A model generated the notes under the pieces. That model did not search any database, was not told the origin of the DNA, and saw only the letters and a list, made by a program, of their open reading frames with translations. A DNA stretch of 9,983 bases from Methanobacteriota archaeon (GTDB lineage: Archaea; Halobacteriota; Bog-38; Methanoflorentales; Methanoflorentaceae). The position numbers and the translations under genes were made by a program. Location: contig PMYA01000136.1 in NCBI GenBank assembly GCA_003170935.1, forward strand, positions 1-9,983. Direction: 5' to 3'. This document shows, piece after piece, positions 7,208-9,983 of this stretch. The first letter of the stretch is position 1, and each line of letters begins with the position of its first letter.

Positions 7208-8614
7208 ATGAAAGAATATCGAACAATAACGTCCATTGCGGGGCCCCTCGTTTTCGTTGAGAAAACAGAGCCGGTTGGATATATGGAGCTTGTCAACATC
7301 ATCCTCGACGACGGAACGATTAAAAGAGGTCAGGTTCTTGATACGTCCGAAAAGTTGGTAGCAATTCAAGTGTTCGAAACAACGGCGGGTATTGATACGC
7401 ACTCACGGATACGGTTTACCGGTGAAGTCATCAAGATGCCCGTGTCCAAGGAAATACTTGGCCGAATACTTTCAGGATCAGGTGAACCACTCGACGGTGG
7501 ACCGGAAATCGTGCCTGAAAAGCGACTCGACATCACGGGTGCATCTATTAACCCTTATGCCCGGGATAACCCGTCAGAGTTTATCCAAACCGGCATTTCC
7601 ACAATAGACGGAATGAATACCCTCGTTAGAGGTCAAAAACTACCCATCTTTTCCGGATCAGGACTTCCGCATAATGATTTGGCTCTACAAATCGCTCGGC
7701 AGGCGAAGGTGTTGGGCGCAGAAGAAGCCTTTGCGGTCATTTTTGTTGCTATGGGGATTACCGCTGAAGAAGCGCAACACTTTATGAATGACTTTGAGAG
7801 AACAGGCGCACTCGAACGGGCCGTTGTATTCTTAAACTTAGCAGACGACCCTGCCATTGAAAGGTTAATCACCCCAAAGCTCGCGCTCACAGCGGCTGAA
7901 TATCTTGCTTTTGAGCACAACATGCACGTGCTCGTCATCCTCACCGACATGACGAACTACTGCGAAGCGCTGCGGCAGATCGGTGCCGCGCGTGAGGAGG
8001 TACCGGGCCGCCGTGGCTATCCGGGATATATGTATACCGACCTCGCGTCAATTTATGAACGGGCTGGGAGGATAAGAGGGAAGACCGGCTCGATTACGCA
8101 AATCCCGATCTTAACCATGCCTGGCGACGATATTACACATCCAATCTCTGACCTTACTGGGTACATAACGGAAGGGCAGTTTGTAATCTCGCGGGAGTTA
8201 CATCGTCGGGGCATCTATCCGCCGGTTAACGTTCTCCCTTCACTCTCACGTCTTATGAACTCGGGCATAGGGTCGGGAAAAACGCGAGAAGATCACAAGG
8301 CTGTTTCGGATCAGCTTTATGCAGTATATGCCGAGGGTAAGGATCTACGAGGCCTTGTTGCAATTGTTGGGAAGGAATCGCTCTCAGACCGCGATAAAAC
8401 ATTCCTCGAGTTTGCAGATGCCTTTGAAGATAGATTCGTACGCCAAGGTCACGAGGAAGATCGTAGCATCGAGGATACTCTCGAGCTCGGTTGGAATTTG
8501 CTTGCGGCGCTACCTGAGGACCAATTGACTCGAATTGACAGGAAGCTCATTGAGAAATATCACCCGGCACACGGAGCGAAACAAACAGAGGAGCAAGTGC
8601 CGGCAGCTTCCTAA
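7208..8614 (+). CDS. atpB: A-type ATP synthase subunit B (AhaB), non-catalytic nucleotide-binding subunit
   Basis: This 468-aa protein alternates with subunit A in the A3B3 ring and completes each catalytic site. The P-loop position is degenerate, FSGSGLPHN (148-156), as always in B subunits, so it does not hydrolyse ATP itself. The arginine that reaches into the catalytic site of A is R348 in PSLSR (344-348), equivalent to the alpha-subunit arginine of F1. Other family segments are ITSIAGP at the N-terminus (7-13), [20 protein letters not shown] (265-284) and GKTREDH (357-363). The residue before GKT is Ser-Gly rather than the Glu-Gly or Lys-Gly I recall from relatives, which I take as harmless. 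The C-terminal 15 residues are a polar, probably disordered tail. The ATG at 7208 begins MKEYRTITS, the usual start. Confidence 0.97.
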   Translation: MKEYRTITSIAGPLVFVEKTEPVGYMELVNIILDDGTIKRGQVLDTSEKLVAIQVFETTAGIDTHSRIRFTGEVIKMPVSKEILGRILSGSGEPLDGGPEIVPEKRLDITGASINPYARDNPSEFIQTGISTIDGMNTLVRGQKLPIFSGSGLPHNDLALQIARQAKVLGAEEAFAVIFVAMGITAEEAQHFMNDFERTGALERAVVFLNLADDPAIERLITPKLALTAAEYLAFEHNMHVLVILTDMTNYCEALRQIGAAREEVPGRRGYPGYMYTDLASIYERAGRIRGKTGSITQIPILTMPGDDITHPISDLTGYITEGQFVISRELHRRGIYPPVNVLPSLSRLMNSGIGSGKTREDHKAVSDQLYAVYAEGKDLRGLVAIVGKESLSDRDKTFLEFADAFEDRFVRQGHEEDRSIEDTLELGWNLLAALPEDQLTRIDRKLIEKYHPAHGAKQTEEQVPAAS

Positions 8615-8651
8615 TAAGGGTGCCACCGCATCGTACTCGCAAATTTAGAGA

Positions 8652-8670
8652 GTGCGTAGCCCCATAGCAC
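8652..8670 (+). other. Possible RNA hairpin in the B-D intercistronic gap
   Basis: GTGC(g)TA at 8652-8658 can pair with TAGCAC at 8665-8670, giving six base pairs with one bulged G and a loop GCCCCA. It lies in the only sizeable gap inside the operon (8615-8688), 18 nt before the D start codon. It could affect transcript stability or the relative yield of D, but nothing in the sequence proves use. Confidence 0.3.
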
Positions 8671-8688
8671 ATTCGATACGGAGAACAC

Positions 8689-9330
8689 ATGGCCTTAAGG
8701 GACGTAAAACCAACTCGGTCGGAACTACTCGAGATTAAAAAGAAGATCAGCTTGTCGGAATCTGGGTACAATCTGCTGAAGATGAAGCGGGACGGACTCA
8801 TTCTAGAATTCTTTGACGTCCTTGAAAAGGCCAAAGATGCGAGTATGGATCTAGCGAATACGTACAAGATCGCGAAAGAGAAGGTCGACGTTGCTAAAAT
8901 GGTCGAAGGCGTCATGGAAGTCTATTCTGCTGCATTTGCGCTGAAGAACAAGCCGGAGGTCGCTCTGACGAGCAAAAGTCTGATGGGCGTCGTGGTTCCA
9001 GAAATTGAATACACCGCCATCAATCAAAGCATTGATGAGCGAGGGTACGGGATAATCGGGACATCCTCCGCCATAGACGAGGCTGCAGCAGCATATGAGG
9101 AGCTTTTGGAAAAAGTGATACGAGCCGCCGAAGTAGAGACTGCGGTTAAGCGACTGCTGATGGAGATTGAGCGGATTAAGCGTCGCGTAAACGCTCTGGA
9201 GTTTCGCGTTATTCCAGACTTAAAAGAAGCAGAGGCGTTCATTGTCTTTAGGCTCGAGGAAATGGAACGCGAAAATATATTCCGGTTAAAGAAGATCAAG
9301 ATAAAAGCGGCGTCTTCAGAATCTGCTTAA
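8689..9330 (+). CDS. atpD: A-type ATP synthase subunit D (AhaD), central rotor axle
   Basis: This 213-aa protein is the central shaft, functionally equivalent to F1 gamma. Its N- and C-terminal helices form the antiparallel coiled coil that turns within A3B3. The N-terminal signature VKPTRSELLEIKKKISLSESGYNLLKMKRD (6-35, shown here by its key residues P8, T9, R10, L13, G26, L29, L30, K33, R34) is characteristic. The C-terminal part contains RRVNALEFRVIP (165-176), the classic subunit D motif, followed by a basic KKIKIK tail. The length is normal (about 200-220 aa). The ATG at 8689 has GGAGA at 8680-8684 upstream. A 74-nt gap separates it from B, the largest in the operon; D is the final gene, and no ahaG-like gene follows directly. 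Confidence 0.95.
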   Translation: MALRDVKPTRSELLEIKKKISLSESGYNLLKMKRDGLILEFFDVLEKAKDASMDLANTYKIAKEKVDVAKMVEGVMEVYSAAFALKNKPEVALTSKSLMGVVVPEIEYTAINQSIDERGYGIIGTSSAIDEAAAAYEELLEKVIRAAEVETAVKRLLMEIERIKRRVNALEFRVIPDLKEAEAFIVFRLEEMERENIFRLKKIKIKAASSESA

Positions 9331-9375
9331 CACAAGTCTTATTTGGCGAACCAATCATCCGTACCGCTCACTGTT

Positions 9376-9395
9376 CGCAGCGCTTGCTTCGGCAA
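9376..9395 (+). other. C(UUCG)G tetraloop hairpin in the 3' region of the operon
   Basis: TTGC (9384-9387) pairs with GCAA (9392-9395) around the loop TTCG, closed by C-G, the extra-stable tetraloop class. A following GCG (9401-9403) could add three pairs to CGC at 9381-9383 across a bulge. It lies 53 nt after the stop of subunit D and may protect the 3' end of the long transcript. The stem is only four pairs, so chance formation cannot be excluded. Confidence 0.3.
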
Positions 9396-9429
9396 CATTT
9401 GCGAGACCGTTAATAAGAGTCGGCTAAAA

Positions 9430-9445
9430 AAGTGGGTACCCACTT
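9430..9445. repeat. Perfect 16-bp palindrome
   Basis: AAGTGGGTACCCACTT at 9430-9445 is identical to its own reverse complement, with no central spacer. As DNA it could be a dimer-binding operator or a cruciform. As RNA it would fold to six pairs around GTAC. It lies about 48 nt upstream of a TATA-like box for the downstream 109-aa gene. A-runs flank both sides, so on the minus strand the stem is followed by a T-run, as in an intrinsic terminator, although no minus-strand gene is visible here. Confidence 0.6.
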
Positions 9446-9460
9446 GAAAAAACAACAGCA

Positions 9461-9465
9461 TTTTT
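9461..9465 (+). terminator. Candidate T-tract terminator of the ATP synthase operon
   Basis: TTTTT at 9461-9465 is the first run of five T on the plus strand after the subunit D stop, and it follows the palindrome by 15 nt. Archaeal termination often needs only a short T-run. The presence of a possible promoter just downstream fits a transcript boundary here. Support is positional only. Confidence 0.35.
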
Positions 9466-9480
9466 AGTCTGCAGATAGAT

Positions 9481-9492
9481 AAAGTAAATTAA
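9481..9492 (+). promoter_or_regulatory. Candidate BRE/TATA promoter of the 109-aa gene
   Basis: AAAGTAAATTAA (9481-9492) resembles a purine-rich BRE followed by an A/T box. It would place the transcription start near 9515 and leave a leader of about 30 nt before the ATG at 9543. A short palindrome AAGATATCTT (9502-9511) sits between the box and the expected start. The match is A/T-rich and unspecific. Confidence 0.35.
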
Positions 9493-9542
9493 TTTCCAAA
9501 AAAGATATCTTAACGTAACCAGAATAGTGTTGGGGTAACGAC

Positions 9543-9872
9543 ATGCCTGAAGCAAAAGATGAGGAAGTTGGAAGACGGCTTTTTCAAATCCACAAAGAAA
9601 AAGCCGTTGAAGTTGCGCTCGAAAAAATTCGGCGAAAAATGCCGTCAGAGTGGAAATCATTCACTTCAGCAGACATCGACATACTCAAACATTTTTTAGG
9701 CGAGGTTTGGGTCTGTGTCAAACGCAGCGAGTGGGATAGCATCTCGTTCTCAAAGTTGACAAAAGGTGATTTAGAGGAAATCATATTAGCTGCAAAACAG
9801 GTTAAAAACAAGGAAAAACTTGAGAACGTTGCTATTGACGAAGTCTGCACTATGATCATCAGCAAAGAATAG
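9543..9872 (+). CDS. Hypothetical protein, 109 aa, unrecognised family
   Basis: I do not recognise this protein. It is soluble, highly charged and predicted mostly helical, with no signal peptide, membrane segment or metal-binding cluster. The N-terminal 33 residues look like an amphipathic basic/acidic helix (RRLFQIHKEKAVEVALEKIRR region). The middle (34-70) holds three Trp (37, 56, 64) and Cys58. The C-terminal part alternates helix-forming stretches with a second Cys (102). The start is supported by GGGGTAA at 9532-9538, a suitable distance before the ATG at 9543, and the codon use looks like that of its neighbours. It is 212 nt past the ATP synthase operon with its own candidate promoter, so it is probably not a subunit. 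It is neither the size nor the hydrophobic type I recall for AhaG. Confidence 0.7.
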   Translation: MPEAKDEEVGRRLFQIHKEKAVEVALEKIRRKMPSEWKSFTSADIDILKHFLGEVWVCVKRSEWDSISFSKLTKGDLEEIILAAKQVKNKEKLENVAIDEVCTMIISKE

Positions 9873-9983
9873 TAGTTCTCATCATCGCACTGGCGCAGTA
9901 GCTGCAAGCATACAGACTAGTTGATGACGCGTCCAAACTCACGCAGCGCTTCCGAAGGCTATACTCTCTCTCTTCTTTATAGC
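9873..9983. other. Downstream non-coding tail with no recognised feature
   Basis: These 111 nt up to the window edge contain no convincing ORF, tRNA or repeat on either strand. A pyrimidine-rich stretch (9964-9977, CTCTCTCTCTTCTT) and TTTATAG at the very end, which reads CTATAAA on the minus strand, could belong to a gene outside the window. Confidence 0.4.

Noticed and set aside
8262..8286. GIGSGKT in the C-terminal part of subunit B looks like a second Walker A motif.
   Set aside because: It aligns with the conserved GIG-x-GKTREDH segment of all B subunits, lies outside the nucleotide core and lacks the first Gly of GxxxxGK[ST]; one residue change makes the resemblance.
9376..9951. CGCAGCGCTT occurs at 9376-9385 and 9942-9951, on both sides of the 109-aa gene, like flanking repeats or att sites.
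   Set aside because: A shared 10-mer is expected by chance in a window of this size, the similarity does not extend, and no mobile gene lies between the copies.
9873..9983. A possible tRNA or small RNA on the minus strand at the window end (segment with TTCGG).
   Set aside because: No acceptor stem, T-loop GTTCRA box or cloverleaf could be drawn.
1..9983. CRISPR arrays, insertion sequences, prophage or defence genes.
   Set aside because: No regularly spaced repeats, transposase, integrase, Cas or nuclease-like proteins are present.

Overview
This window is dominated by a complete, same-strand archaeal A-type (A1AO) ATP synthase operon. The gene order is H-I-K-E-C-F-A-B-D (1052-9330), the order I know from Methanosarcina (aha operon) and related Euryarchaeota. 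Archaeal origin is supported by that order, by A- and B-subunit sequences of the A/V type, by TATA-like A/T boxes instead of bacterial -35/-10 pairs, and by GGTGAT/GAGG Shine-Dalgarno sites with some GTG starts. A methanogen, an ANME-type methanotroph or a related lineage is a reasonable guess, because a methyl-pterin:corrinoid methyltransferase-like gene sits directly upstream. The sequence alone does not fix the lineage.

Layout. Positions 1-146 hold a promoter-like leader with two TATA-like boxes. Positions 147-929 encode a 260-aa pterin-binding TIM-barrel methyltransferase resembling MeTr/AcsE. Positions 930-1051 are a spacer with T-runs and a good BRE/TATA element just before the operon. 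Then follow subunits H (peripheral stalk), I (membrane stator), K (proteolipid rotor), E (peripheral stalk), C (rotor-to-stalk coupler), F (central stalk), A (catalytic), B (regulatory/nucleotide-binding) and D (central axle). Most junctions overlap or are separated by a few bases. The exceptions are C-F (38 nt) and B-D (74 nt, with a possible hairpin). Positions 9331-9542 are a non-coding spacer with a C(UUCG)G hairpin, a perfect 16-bp palindrome and a T-run. Positions 9543-9872 encode an unrecognised 109-aa protein, and the last 111 nt show no gene.

How the genes work together. I and K form the ion-conducting membrane AO part. C, D and F form the rotor stalk. E and H form peripheral stalks. 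A3B3 is the catalytic head. All nine subunits are intact, with no frameshift or missing key motif. The proteolipid has one hairpin per subunit with one carboxylate (E58). The upstream methyltransferase appears to be transcribed separately from the operon.

Most of the window is a well-known conserved operon, and I do not see a new biological system in it. The less ordinary items are the MeTr-like gene with a changed N-terminal motif, the ion-site neighbourhood of the K subunit, repeated stop-codon/Shine-Dalgarno couplers, the palindromic spacer and the orphan 109-aa gene.
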